Shown piece after piece: positions 1 through 10,805 of a stretch of 64,000 nt of DNA (its first letter is position 1; every line of letters starts with the position of its first letter). Position numbers and translations under genes: made by a program. Location: positions 62,001-126,000 of the forward strand of contig JABLUY010000090.1 of assembly GCA_013306675.1 (NCBI GenBank). The letters are read 5' to 3'. Under the pieces are notes generated by a model that had not been told where the DNA came from, searched no databases, and was given only the letters and a program-made list of their open reading frames with translations. The DNA is from Thraustochytrium sp. TN22 (Eukaryota > Sar > Bigyra > Thraustochytrida > Thraustochytriidae).

Positions 1-1155
1 AGTGGAGGAGTAACTGCAGCGACCTGACTCGGCCTGCAGTGGCTGCGATGCGACGCCCGCGAGCCGCGAGGCCGCCGGCCGAGCAGCCAGGAGCTCCGCC
101 TCGGTCGATGGGTCTTCTTCTCAGAGGGCCGCGCGACCAAGCGCTTGCTGCCGGAAGGCTTGCTCGCCTTGCCCTCAAGGGGGGCAGGAAGGTGGCCGCG
201 GTGAGCCTGCCAGGGGACGCCCGCGCTCGGCCACACATTCCGCCGCCCCACTGCGCTGCCCCGCGCTGGACTGCCCCCGCGCCTCTGGGGCCCGTGCACC
301 AGCTCCCACCCACGCCGCGCGCGCGCGCTTTTCCTGCTCGTGAGGGCGCCACTGGAGCGTGCGCTCCCCCGGGTGCACTGGGACCCTGCCAAGGGGGGGA
401 GGCACAGAGGAGCCAGGGGGGTGCAGGGGGGGAGGCGGCCTGCCAGAGTGCGCAGGAGGTGCGGCACGGGCTAGAGGGGAGCGCGGCGCGGAGCGCGACA
501 AGCTTTTCAAACTTCAAACTCAGGTACGTGAATGCCGCTTCTGCAAGATGGACGGAGAGCGAGGGCTTTGGCTCGCGCGGGCGGTGCCGCCCAGCCGGCC
601 TCGCGCGGCGGCGGCGAGCTCGCGATCGCGAGCTGGCCGCCGCCCGCCAGCTCGTCGCTCTTCCCCCGCCTAGTTTCAGCCGCGAGGTCTCGTCCCGAAG
701 AGGCCTGCCCCATGAGGGGACGGAGCGTGTGCTCGTGCTCCTCCTCGCTCCCTGCAGCCAGGCGAGCACGCGCGGCGCCGCGTCGCGCCGCGCCGCGCCG
801 CGCTGTGGCCGTCGAGTTGGGCGGAGAGGCGATCCTGCGTTCTCGGCCCCGGCAGGCTGGCAGGCTGGGTGGTTAGCCTGGCGACCAGGCTTGTCCGCGG
901 CGGCGCGCCTTGTTTCGCCAGGTCGAAGGGGATTTCCCCAGCACCACCCCCCAGCTTCCTTCCAGTCGCGGCGGGGCGGGGTGGGGAGGGGACGCGACGC
1001 AAGGGAGGGGAAGAGAGGACCGAGGAGGGGACGGAGGAGAGGCGCACAGCACCGGGCACGCGAGGAGCAGCAGACTGACATTTGACACTGGCGGGTCCCA
1101 CGCGCGCGAAGTCTCCCTGGCAGCCAGGTAGACGGCCAGCAAGGCAACAGGCAGG
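1..1155 (+). promoter_or_regulatory. Upstream region of the V-PPase gene
   Basis: This stretch precedes the pyrophosphatase start codon and shows no convincing gene. The open frames here are Arg/Ala/Pro-rich in every direction, as expected of GC-rich non-coding DNA. An 18-bp perfect palindrome lies at 617-634. The last 100 bases are less extreme in composition and probably hold the 5' leader. No TATA box was identified. Confidence 0.5.
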
Positions 1156-2813
1156 ATGACGATCCCTGCGGCGGATGTGACGAACAACGCGGGCGCGGAG
1201 GCGGCGGCCATCGCCGTGGTGGTGGTGTCGTCGGTGATCGGCCTGCTGTTCGCGTTCTACAACTACTACAAGATCAAGACGGTGGACATGACGCTGGCGA
1301 AGACCAAGAGCGGCGAGGAGGACAGCGCCATGGTGGGCTACGACGACCAGGGGCCGTCGTCGTCGGAGAGCGAGAACCCGGAGGAGAAGCTCATGAACAT
1401 TGCCACGGCCATCCAGGTTGGCGCGCGCTCGTTCCTGCGCGCCGAGTACACCATCTGCGCGGTCTTCCTGGTCGTCTTCGGCATTGTGCTGCTGGCGCTC
1501 CTCGGCTCGGCCAACAACTGCGGCCCGGTGCCCGTGTCGACCGGCGTGCCCACCGAGGGCGACTGCTGGGTGGACGCCGCCCTCACGCTCGTGGCCTTCC
1601 TCATCGGCGGCTTCACCTCGATGCTGTGCGGTCTCATTGGCATGCTCATTGCTGTGTACACCAACGTGCGCTGCACCACGGAGGCCACGCGCGGCTGGAA
1701 GGGCGCCTTCAACGCCGCCTTCCGCGGCGGCGCCGTCATGGGCTTTTGCCTCTCGTCGCTCGGCCTGCTCGTGCTCTACATCCTCATTGAGCTCTACCGC
1801 ATCTACTTCATCAACAACCACGGCGAGGAGGAGTTCGAGGGCGAGCCCACCTTCCTGTACCTCGTCTTCTTCGAGGTGATTGCCGGCTACGGTCTCGGCG
1901 GCTCTTCGATCGCGCTCTTCGGTCGCGTTGGCGGTGGCATCTACACCAAGGCCGCTGACGTCGGTGCCGATCTCGTCGGCAAGGTCGAGAAGAACATCCC
2001 GGAGGACGACCCCCGCAACCCGGCCACCATTGCGGACAACGTCGGTGACAACGTCGGTGACATTGCCGGTATGGGCGCTGATCTTTTCGGCTCCTTCGCC
2101 GAGTCCACCTCGGCCGCCCTTGTGCTCGGCGCCACCTCGCAGCAGCTCCAGGAGAGCTTCGCCACCATGCTCTTCCCGCTCGTCGTCTCGGCCCTCGGCA
2201 TCCTCGCCTGCATCCTCACCTCCTTTGTCGCCACCGACCTCAAGCCCATCAAGAAGGGCAGCGATGTCGAGATGGCCCTTAAGCTGCAGCTCGTCATCTC
2301 CACCGTCATCCTCACCCCGCTCCTCCTCGTGGCCTCGTACCTCTTCCTTCCCGCCGACTTTACCTTTGGCGCGAGCCTTGACGCCAACATCATCCGTGGC
2401 ACTGCCGAGGTCTCCCACTGGTGGGGTGCCTTCATCTGCCTCTTCTGCGGCCTCTGGGCCGGCCTCTTCACTGGCCTCATCACCGAGTACTACACCTCTT
2501 ACTCGTACAACCCGGTCAAGGAGGTCTCCGCCTCCTCGGAGACTGGCGCGGCCACTGTCATCATCTACGGTCTCGCCCTCGGCTACAAGTCCGCCATTAT
2601 CCCGGTCTTCCTCTTTGCCCTCACCATCTTCGCCAGCTTCTACCTCTGCGGCCTCTACGGTGTCTCCCTTGCCGCCCTCGGCATGCTCTCGTCCTTCTCC
2701 ATCGGTCTCACCATCGACGGCTACGGCCCCATCACCGACAACGCCGGTGGTCTCGCCGAGATGGCCGAGCTCGGCAAGGAGGTGCGCCACATCACCGATA
2801 CCCTCGACGCTGC

Positions 2814-2846
<33 letters not shown>

Positions 2847-3525
2847 TGCCATTGGCTCGGCCTGCCTTGTGTCGCTCGCGCTCTTCGGCGCCTACGTCTC
2901 GCGCATTGGCGCCCTCGCGGAGGGCATCAACATTCTCTCGCCCATCACCTTCGCCTTCCTCCTCATCGGCGCCATGATCCCGTACTGGTTCTCCGCCATG
3001 ACCATGAAGTCCGTCGGTATCGCCGCCAAGGCCATGGTCGAGGAGGTCCGCCACCAGTTCAACACCATGGAGGGCATCATGGAGGGCACCACCAAGCCGG
3101 ACTACGCCCGCTGCGTCGAGATCTCCACGCGTGCCTCGCTCCGCGAGATGATCGCCCCGGCCGCCCTCGTCATCCTCGCCCCCATCCTCACCGGCTACCT
3201 CTTCGGCGTCTACGCGCTTGCCGGCTACCTTGCCGGCTCCATCGTCTCCGCCGTCCAGCTCGCCATCTCCGCCTCCAACACCGGTGGCGCCTGGGATAAC
3301 TCCAAGAAGTACATCGAGCAGGGCAACTTTGGCGGCAAGGGCTCCGAGAACCACAAGGCCGCCGTCGTCGGTGACACCGTCGGTGATCCCCTCAAGGATA
3401 CCTCCGGCCCGGCCCTCAACATCGTGCTCAAGCTCCAGTGCATTCTCGCCCTCGTCTTCGCTGCCTCCATGTCCGCCAAGGCGGCCCCGCGCGGTGATGC
3501 CTGGGCTGGCTACCCGCAGTACTAA
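1156..3525 (+). CDS. K+-dependent H+-translocating membrane pyrophosphatase (V-PPase)
   Basis: This 789-residue polytopic protein couples hydrolysis of pyrophosphate to H+ transport into vacuoles or acidocalcisome-like compartments. The family signature is intact: DVGADLVGKVE near residue 268, followed by DDPRNPATIADNVGDNVGD, the Mg-PPi binding acidic loop. A second acidic motif (DNAGGLAEMAEL) and the C-terminal GDTVGDPLKDTSGPALN motif are also present. The motif G554-N-T-T-A-A has Ala at 558 and Gly three residues on. In this family that pair marks the K+-stimulated type, whereas Lys/Thr marks the K+-independent type. The gene is a single exon, and its length is normal for the plant/protist family. 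The ATG at 1156 fits the usual short N-terminus before the first membrane helix. Location in vacuole versus acidocalcisome is inferred. Confidence 0.97.
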
Positions 3526-5058
3526 GCTGCCCGGCCTGGCCTTTCTGGTTGACTGATACGATAAGCACCTTCGTTCATTTATCAGATCAGCACGGCGCAC
3601 AGCTTCGCGACGCAACGCAACGCAACGCAACGCAACGAAAGACCGGATCAAACTTCTTGAACACACACAAAACAAACAACTTCTTCCAGTCCAACGAGAC
3701 CCCGGGCTCGCTCCTCACGATTGTTTTCCTTGCTTCCCGGCACAAGAAACCTCCGACTGAAACGTCGAAGACATCAAGAGCCCGCACTGTCCGCAGCGCC
3801 GAATCCGACGCGTGCCATCGCATCCCCGCACTTTGAAGCCAGCTGCAGTTGCACCTACCGTCTGCGCAGTTGCACCTGCGCGCGCCATGGATGACGTCAC
3901 GGTGAGTTGATGCATCATGCACTGCACTGCACTGCACACAAGATAAAAGGAAAGAGGCGGCCGAGAGACGAAGTGAGGTGAGAGGGAGAATCAGAGATGG
4001 GGAGGGAGTAATTTTAGGCCTGCGAGATCAGAGAAATGAGATCTTAGAAATCTTAGAAACAGAGGCAGAGACAGACGCAGAGACAGACGGACGCAGACGC
4101 AGACGCAGACTCAGCATTCCGCCAGAACCAGGTCCTGGTACCCCGTACCAGCAACAAGAAAAGCAAGTGCGATTGACAATCTGTGTCGCAGCACGCTGCC
4201 GTCATCTGGCGCAGAGTTGCCTCTGAGTTGCTTGGCCACTTGTTCGCCACAGCAGCGATGAGCGTGGGCCTTCCCGGTGCTCTGAGTACCACGCAATTTG
4301 CAGTCACAGATCTTGAAAGCTCAGTCGTCACGAAAGCCTCGAACGCAAGCCTGCAACATGCCACGCACAATCTCAAAATCATCGCAGAGGTCCACAGCAC
4401 AACCACGTTGCACACAGCACTACGTCGCTCTCGTCCTGCTCTGCTCCACGCGCCGAGACGTCTGCTGCCAGTGCATCCCTTTCCATCGTCACGGCCGCGA
4501 GGTCTCGCACCGCTTGCATCTGCACAAGCAGCCAGAGCAGTCGGCTGCTCAGCTCCCGGAAGGAAAGAACTCAGACTCGCCGCCACGTTCGCTGCAGACG
4601 TGCCTGCTCGCTTGCCGTCGCGCAAGCCCAGGCTGCAGGGGCTGGACGCCGCGGCCTGGGCCAGCCTGCGCAGCCTCGCCTGCTGGTCGCTGCGACAGTC
4701 TCTCTCCTGGCTCACTCACTGTCAGCCAGCCTGCGCTGCGAGCAACCGTCGCGCAGCAGACCTCTTTCAACCCAACAAGCGAGCTCGCGCGCCTTCTCGG
4801 ACTCCTCGCGGCGGCAGCATGGTGCGTGGCGGCGGCGCGGCGGCGGCGCGGCGCGGCGCGGCGCGGAGCCCAGCCCGCGGCGGCGCTGCGCGGCGGCGCG
4901 CGTGGCGGAGGCGCGGCAGGCAGGCGCGCCTGGGCCTGGGGTTGGGGTTGGGGCTGGGGCCGCGGACGACGGCGTGGCCAGCGCGCCGAGGAGCGGGCGA
5001 GAACTGACGAGCGGCGCGCGCGCGCGGGACGCAGGCGGACACGGGCGCGAACTCGGGC
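3526..5058. other. Gene-poor interval between V-PPase and HSBP1
   Basis: About 1.5 kb holds V-PPase 3' flank and HSBP1 upstream DNA. Simple repeats are visible: five CGCAA units near 3611-3637, CACTG units near 3920-3937 and CAGAGA/CAGACG units near 4056-4115. A short ATG frame at 3886-3900 runs directly into a GTGAGT donor-like site, so a small 5' exon is possible. Near 4819 an ATG is followed at once by GTGCGT, and a CAG acceptor at 5031-5034 opens in frame with HSBP1. Either could extend HSBP1 upstream. A four-run G-quadruplex motif sits at 4938-4959. No recognisable protein is encoded on either strand. Confidence 0.5.
4938..4959 (+). promoter_or_regulatory. G-quadruplex motif upstream of HSBP1
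   Basis: Four GGGG runs are separated by two-base TT, TT and CT loops, a textbook intramolecular G-quadruplex. It lies 100 bp before the annotated HSBP1 ATG, either in the proximal promoter or inside a possible first intron (4822-5034). A regulatory role is inference. Confidence 0.45.
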
Positions 5059-5554
5059 ATGGACATGGCGGTCAACGATGGCTCCATGGAGGCCGCCGCC
5101 GCCGACGTGCAGGCGCCGCAGGACGAGCAGGACCTCTCCGTCTTTGTAAGCAGAACAAACACTTCGCCCTGACAGGGAGAACCTGTGCGCGAGCAGAAGG
5201 ACTTACGATGCCCGACCTTGGCACTCGCAAACCCCTCACAGGTCCAGAATCTTCTTACGCAGATGGTACGTTCCCTGGAGAAGGAGAAGAGACCGAGGCT
5301 CGCTGCAGCGGTGACTCACAAACGAGCCTCTCCCGTATGGCACGCAGTCTTCCCGCTTTCAGCAAATGAGCGAGGCCATTGTCACGCGCATCGACGAGAT
5401 GGGCGACAGGATAGACGGTCTGGAGAAGTCCATCTCGGAGCTCATGGCACAGGCCGGCGTGGACGAGACCGGCGACGCCTCGGGCCCGGTCGGCAGCTCG
5501 GCCGGCGAGCTCCCCGCCGCAGATGATGCCAACGCGCCGTCCGACGACAACTGA
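5059..5554 (+). CDS. HSBP1: Heat shock factor binding protein 1 (three exons)
   Basis: HSBP1 is a small nuclear coiled-coil protein that binds the trimerisation domain of heat shock factor and damps the heat shock response. Exons are 5059-5145, 5242-5265 and 5348-5554, giving 105 residues. Intron 1 (96 bp) starts GTAAGC and ends CACAG. Intron 2 (82 bp) starts GTACGT and ends GCAG. Both are phase 0, and exon 2 is only 24 nt long. Spliced together, the exons give [20 protein letters not shown] followed by [20 protein letters not shown], which matches the family's VQTLLQQMQDKFQTMS and RIDDMSSRIDDLEKNI heptads closely. The acidic N-terminus and C-terminus are lineage-specific. The frame stays open back to an acceptor at 5034, so the true start may lie in an upstream exon. 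Confidence 0.93.
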
Positions 5555-5665
5555 TTGTGAGAGCACGCACGCACGCATGCACGCACGCTCTGCAGCGGCG
5601 CGGATGACGGTGCGCGGCAAGGCCCATATGGACAAAATAACAATTGGAAAACGGTTTTCAAAACA

Positions 5666-6191
5666 TCATGAATCATTACCCTGAAGTAGGGCGTCCAGGT
5701 CGCTTGTGAAAGCGTCGAGCTGCGCCTGCAGATCTAATACGCTGGCCAGCTCGCCCTCTGCCTGCTGCTCAATCTCTGCCTGCTGCCGCTGCAGCGCCTC
5801 GGCTCGGTCGCTGCCCAGCGCCAGCGCGTCGATGCGCCGCCGCATCGACGCGAAGTCCCGCGACCGGCACGTTACGCCCTGCGCCACGCGCGCCGAGACT
5901 GCATCCACCTCACGTGACGGAGCAGCGCACAAAATGGCCGCCAGCCGCTCCCGGTGCAGCGCCTCGGCCGACTGCGCCTCTGGCAGCGCGGCGGAGCTCC
6001 ACGCCTCCTGGGCCGCGCGCCGCGAGCGCTCCAGCTCCGGTTCATCGCGCGCCAGGCCCTCGGCAAGCGCTGACTCCAGCGCAGTCACCTCGCGCTGCCG
6101 CTGCTCTTGCCACGCACCTAGCCCGCTCAGTGTGGCCTGCATCGACGACAGAAGCGCGCTCGTGTCCTCTCCCTCCTCGTCATCGTCCTCC

Positions 6192-6227
<36 letters not shown>

Positions 6228-6712
6228 GGGTCCTGCTGCGGTTGCATGCTTTTCACGGTTGACCGCTGCGCGTCCTGCAGTTCCGCCTGCGCCTGGTTCT
6301 GCGCGCGCGGCGACTGCCGCCCTTGCCTCTGTTGCGTCGCCGCACACGACCGCAGCGCCTCCAGCGCCGCCCATACGGCTTCATCCTCCGCAGGGCTCAC
6401 GAGTCCTGCCTCCGCCTCCGCCTCTTCACCTCTGCGGTTCTCCTCGTCCTTGTCGTGCACCTGCCGCTGCATGTGCTGCAGCTGCAGCTGCTTCTCACGC
6501 GCCGTGCGCGCCTCCACGGGCCCCAGAATAGCGCCTGCCACCGCCTCGCGCGGCCGCCGCCGCCCGCGCAGCGCCAGCACATCTGGCTTCCGCGCCCTCA
6601 TCGCGGCCGCGTCTCCTTCTCCTTCTCCTTCTCCAACTCCAACCCCAGCAGCTGCTTCGACCGCTTCGCCTGCTTTGTCTGCTTCGACTTGGCGGCCTCT
6701 TTCTGCTCGCAT
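5666..6712 (-). CDS. Hypothetical glutamine-rich coiled-coil protein
   Basis: I do not recognise this 348-residue protein. From its ATG it is Ala/Glu/Arg-rich. A middle Q-tract of about 11 residues (encoded near 6191-6229) is followed by an acidic patch. The C-terminal 140 residues look like long amphipathic helices (for example ALQRQQAEIEQQAEGELASV) ending in a hydrophobic heptad pattern (LDLQAQLDAFTSDLDALL), consistent with a dimeric coiled coil. There is no signal peptide or membrane segment. It is convergent with HSBP1, with 111 bp between the two stop codons, and divergent from RBR. The strong coding bias and clean ATG support a real gene. A scaffold or cytoskeletal adaptor role would be a guess. 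Confidence 0.7.
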
Positions 6713-7107
6713 TGGTTAGGCGTCCTCGCGCGGACCCAGGAGCGTGTGCGTTGGCTCGCTTTTTTAGCTGCCGATTGCGCTTCAAAACCTTTTTCCCCGC
6801 TGCTGCTCGTCGCTGCGCGCGCGCACGGGAACCGGGCGAGAAGTATGCCGCTCTCCATCTCTGCGGCCGGGTCCGGTGTATCCTGGCCATTTCTCTAGAG
6901 TTGCAGGACACCCCCACGGAAGCGCTCCGCAGCAGGTAGAGGTTTCTCCGATCCCTTCCTTACGCGCTTCGTGGGAAAGCCCGAGGGGGGCGCGGTGGGA
7001 GTGTAGTGGCCGTTGCACGGAAGCGGCCCAAAGAGTGGCCCAAAAGGCCTTGGAGCGAAAAAACAAATCACGAAGCAATCACGCTCGCCTCGCCTCGCGC
7101 GCGCGCT

Positions 7108-7140
<33 letters not shown>

Positions 7141-7308
7141 GGCGGCAGCGCGCGCGCTCGGCCGCTCCCCCTGCCCGGCGCTGCGCGCGGGCGGCCCCGC
7201 CCGGGGCGGCGTGTCTCATCATTCGTTGATTCGTTCATTCATCCGGCCTGGGCTGGCAGCACCTGCTGTCCTGTCGGGCTAAGCTAGCCTCCACCTCGCG
7301 CGGCCGCC
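6713..7308. promoter_or_regulatory. Divergent promoter region, coiled-coil gene / RBR
   Basis: This interval of about 600 bp separates two divergently transcribed genes and must hold both promoters. A CGG trinucleotide run lies near 7108-7139, probably in the RBR leader. No protein-coding exon is evident. Confidence 0.5.
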
Positions 7309-7828
7309 ATGGCGCGCGGCGGCGCCGCGGCGGAGAGGAAGGCCGCGGAGGAGGCGCAGGAGCAGATGCAGGAGCAGATGCAGGAGCAGATGCAGGAGCA
7401 GCAGGAGGCCGGGACGCAGGCGCAGGCCGAGACGCAGGCGCAGGCGCAGGCGCAGACGCGCAAGGCCGAGCGCAGCGCACCCCGGCGTGCCAACTCGCTG
7501 CCCGCTCCGCTGGACGTGGCGCCGGGCGAGGGCGCCAGGGAGGAGGAGGAGGAGGAGGAGGAGGAGGAGGAGGAGGAGGAGGAAGTGGGCTCCGACGAAG
7601 ACCGGGACGAGGACATGCTCGAGGCGAGCACACCGAGCCGTATCGATGCAGAAGAGGGCGTGCGCCGCGCGTGCGCGGACCTGGGCCTGGGAAATGAGGC
7701 CGGCGAGCGCGCAGCGGGCCTGTTGCGCAAGGTGGGCGAGGAGGAGGGCCTGGGCGGCGCTGCCTTGCACGCCTGGCGCGCAAGTATAGTCTTCGTAGTG
7801 GCGGCTCAGCAGCAGCAGGAGCAGTTGA

Positions 7829-7890
<62 letters not shown>

Positions 7891-10680
7891 CACGAACAGC
7901 AGCAGCACGAACAGCAGCAGCAAGAACAGCAGCAACAAACTGCGGCCCGCAAGCGACCGCGCACCCGCGAGCAGGTGCAGGCGTCGAGCATGCCGCCGCC
8001 GGCCGTGCCGGTTCGAAAGTTGCTCGTGGCGCGACAGGTGGGTCTGGGCGACGTGCTGGCCGCGCACCGCGACGCAGACTTCGACGAAACCTTCGTGGAG
8101 CAGGTGCACAAGGCCGCGCGCATGGAAACGAGCGGTATCGAGGATGGGACGCTCAAGGCGTTGGAGGACTCGCTCAAGGCGCAGAAACAGCTGGACCTTT
8201 TGCACCGCAAGTTTGTGGCACTCGCCAAGGAACGCGAGCCACTCACCAAGACGCAGCGCACGCTGGCGTGGTACCTCTTTTTGGTGGGTCGCCGCATGCT
8301 GGCGCATGAGCGAGACATGGCCTGGTCCTACGAGCTTCTGGTCGAGGTGGTCGCCTTTGTGCGCGCTGCGCAGGACAGTGACCGCCTGCGCGGGCTCGTG
8401 CGTGACCTGGAGAACCTCGGCGTAAACGCGGCCGACGTGATCGAAGTTGGCCGCCACTACGAAGACGCTTATCTGCAGGACGTGACGAGCCTGGACGAGC
8501 GCTCCTTTCTGGCGCGCGCCGACGACCCGGCGGCGCTCACGCCCACGCAGACGCCGCTCAAGGAACGGCGACACTCAGCGCCGGCCGTGGGCTCGGGCGT
8601 GGCCGCGGCCAGCGCCGCGGCCAGCGCCGCGCACATGCCGCCGCCCGTGCAACCGCCGTCGCGCTTCAAGCGCAAGGCCGAGGAGATGGCGGCTGTGCGC
8701 ACGCTGCCGCGGTCCAAGGCGCTCTTTAGCGGACTCGAGGAGGCGGATGCCAACCTGGAGCCCGGCAGCGCGGCGGACGCGCTTCCCGCGGCCGTAAGCC
8801 CGCGCAACAGGAGCAACAGCGGCTTTGGCCCGATGAGCGCCAAGCGCGTGCCACCGCGGCGGCCTGCCGAGACGCCCGTCTCGCTCGCCGTGGAGACGAG
8901 CAACTGGCTCACGCGCGAGCTCGAAGGCGCCCCCGAGGGCCCGAGTCAGGCGCTCCTCCGCGTCTTCGCCGAGTGCGAAGAGGCGCACGCGCAGGCGCAG
9001 GAGGCCTCGCGCCTGCGCGGCCCGCAAGACGAGGCCCAGGATGAGCAGCCGGCTGCGGACGGCGCCGGCGCCGGCGTCGGCTGCCTCGCCTCGGACATCG
9101 AGGCGCGCCTGCGCGAGATGCGCGCCGTCCTCCTTCGCGATGGCGCCGAGGACGGCCCGCAGGCCCACATCAGCCGTGAGCTTGCGCACGAAGCGCACGC
9201 CGGCGCAGCCTGCGCATCGTCCTCCTCGGTCGCCGCCATCCGGAAGCACACCTCGGCCGGCACCAAGCTTTACTACCGCGTGCTCGAGTCTATTCTGCGC
9301 GGCGAGGCCACGCGCTTGCGCTCCTCCAACGGCGACTTTTGGGGCCTCCTCACCAGCGACATGTTCCATCGCGGCCTCTTCGCCTGCTGCATGGAAGTCA
9401 TCTTCCGCGCCAAGGAGCTCTTCCGCCTCATGCACCCCACGCTCACCGACCGCTTGCGTGTGCCCGGGCTCGAGCTGCTCAAGGTGCTAGAGAGCTTCAT
9501 GCGCTATGTGCCCATGCTGCCCAAGATGCTTGTGCAGCGCATGCACATGCTGGAGACCGACATCCTAGAGGAGCACGTCTGGCGCAAGGGCTCGCCCATC
9601 TTTGCGCTGCTGCAGGAGCGCAAGCGCGTCGTCGACGTGGAGCACCTTGACGCGCGCGAGGTGCCCAAGCTGCGAGCGCTCGACGACTTCTTCACGCAAA
9701 AACTCCTCGCGCACGCCCACGCCAAGGCCAAGAAGATTTACACGCGCCTTGGCTACCCAACCACCGAGACCGGCTTCTACCGTGACATTTGGCGCGTCTT
9801 TCGCGAGGCAATCAAGCACCACCCGGAGCTCTGCGAGGACCGCCACCTCGACACGGTCATTCTCTGCTCCTTCTTTGGCGTCTCCAAGCTGCGTGGAGTC
9901 GAGCCGGTGCTCACCTTTAAGCGCCTCGTTTCCGTGTACAAGGAGTCCCGCGTCGAGTCCGCCGACGCCTACGCCGCACTTCTCAGCAACATGAGCCGCT
10001 ACCGCTCCGACAACCTTGCGCGCACCGACAAGGTCGTTGACCGCATCTACATGCCCGACAACGCCAACAAGCGCACAACGCGCAGCGGCGCCTACAACAA
10101 CACCGGCACCATTGTCGACTTTTACAACCAGCTCTTCCTTCCGCGCATGAAGCCCACCCTCCTCAACTTGCGTGCCTCTACCAAGCAGCAGCATCAGCAA
10201 CAACAACAACAACAACAACAGCAACAACAACAACCGAAGCAGCAAGCGCAGTCCTCCGCGCCCGCTGACGCTGTGGGCGCCACGTCTCTCCCTGGCCCTG
10301 CGCCAATCTCGCCCACCAACCGGCGTACAACTTCAACGGCCGCAGCTGCCTTTCGTCGCTTCGAATCGCCCAGCCACCTGCCAGCCATCTATGCCTCGCC
10401 GGCGCCCAACATGCTGGACCTTGCCCGGGCCCCCGTCGCACCGCACGAGATGACGCCGCAGATGCGCCGCCTCTACGCGCAGGCTGAGCCCGAGGGTCGC
10501 GATGTCCAGGTCATTAACGCGCAGACCACGCGCCGCTCCCGGCTGCACCGCAACCCCATGCTCGACGACGACGACGACGCGCAAGATGACGACGCCAGCG
10601 CCTCGCGCCCCACGCGTCGCCAGCGCCTGCTTGTCACGCGCCGTCAGCGCCATGCTGCGCAGGGCCGTCCTTCTGCCTGA
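7309..10680 (+). CDS. Retinoblastoma-related pocket protein
   Basis: This 1,123-residue single-exon pocket protein should repress E2F-dependent transcription and gate S-phase entry in the nucleus. The N-terminus is low complexity: a Glu run near residues 77-92 and a long Gln tract near 166-210. The RB N-terminal helical domain follows around residue 312 (LAWYLFLVGRRML). Pocket A starts near 650 (KLYYRVLESIL) and runs to EEHVWRKGSPIF near 755. Pocket B spans roughly 790-945, with RHLDTVILCSFFGVSK aligning to human RB RHLDQIMMCSMYGICK, and IVDFYNQLFLPRMK aligning to IIVFYNSVFMQRLK, part of the LxCxE cleft. A second Gln run lies near 960-976. Animals, plants and many protists keep such a gene. 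The extra Gln tracts are lineage-specific. No introns are seen. Confidence 0.95.
7807..7941 (+). repeat. CAG/CAA repeat inside RBR (poly-Gln)
   Basis: A near-pure CAG array encodes the long Gln tract of the pocket protein. Part is interrupted by His and Glu codons, which would stabilise its length. Similar in-frame Gln arrays occur at 10185-10232 (CAA-rich) in the same gene. Confidence 0.9.
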
Positions 10681-10805
10681 AATACAAACAGTTCTGTACC
10701 ACTTTTTCGCATTCTCGGAGTTCTTCGAGCTCTTCTTCGAAGACTTTGTGTGTTCTTCAAGTTGCCGGGTTCCCAAACTTAACCTTTTTTACTAACCTTA
10801 CAACA

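Noticed and set aside
39-1085. Long open frame before V-PPase
   Set aside because: It starts with GTG, is Arg/Ala/Pro-rich throughout, and has no family resemblance. Such frames are common by chance at this base composition.
676-3675. 999-codon open frame antisense to V-PPase
   Set aside because: It is the mirror of a strongly GC3-biased gene. The translation is low complexity (Gly/Asp/Glu/Val) and matches no family, whereas the plus strand is a textbook pyrophosphatase.
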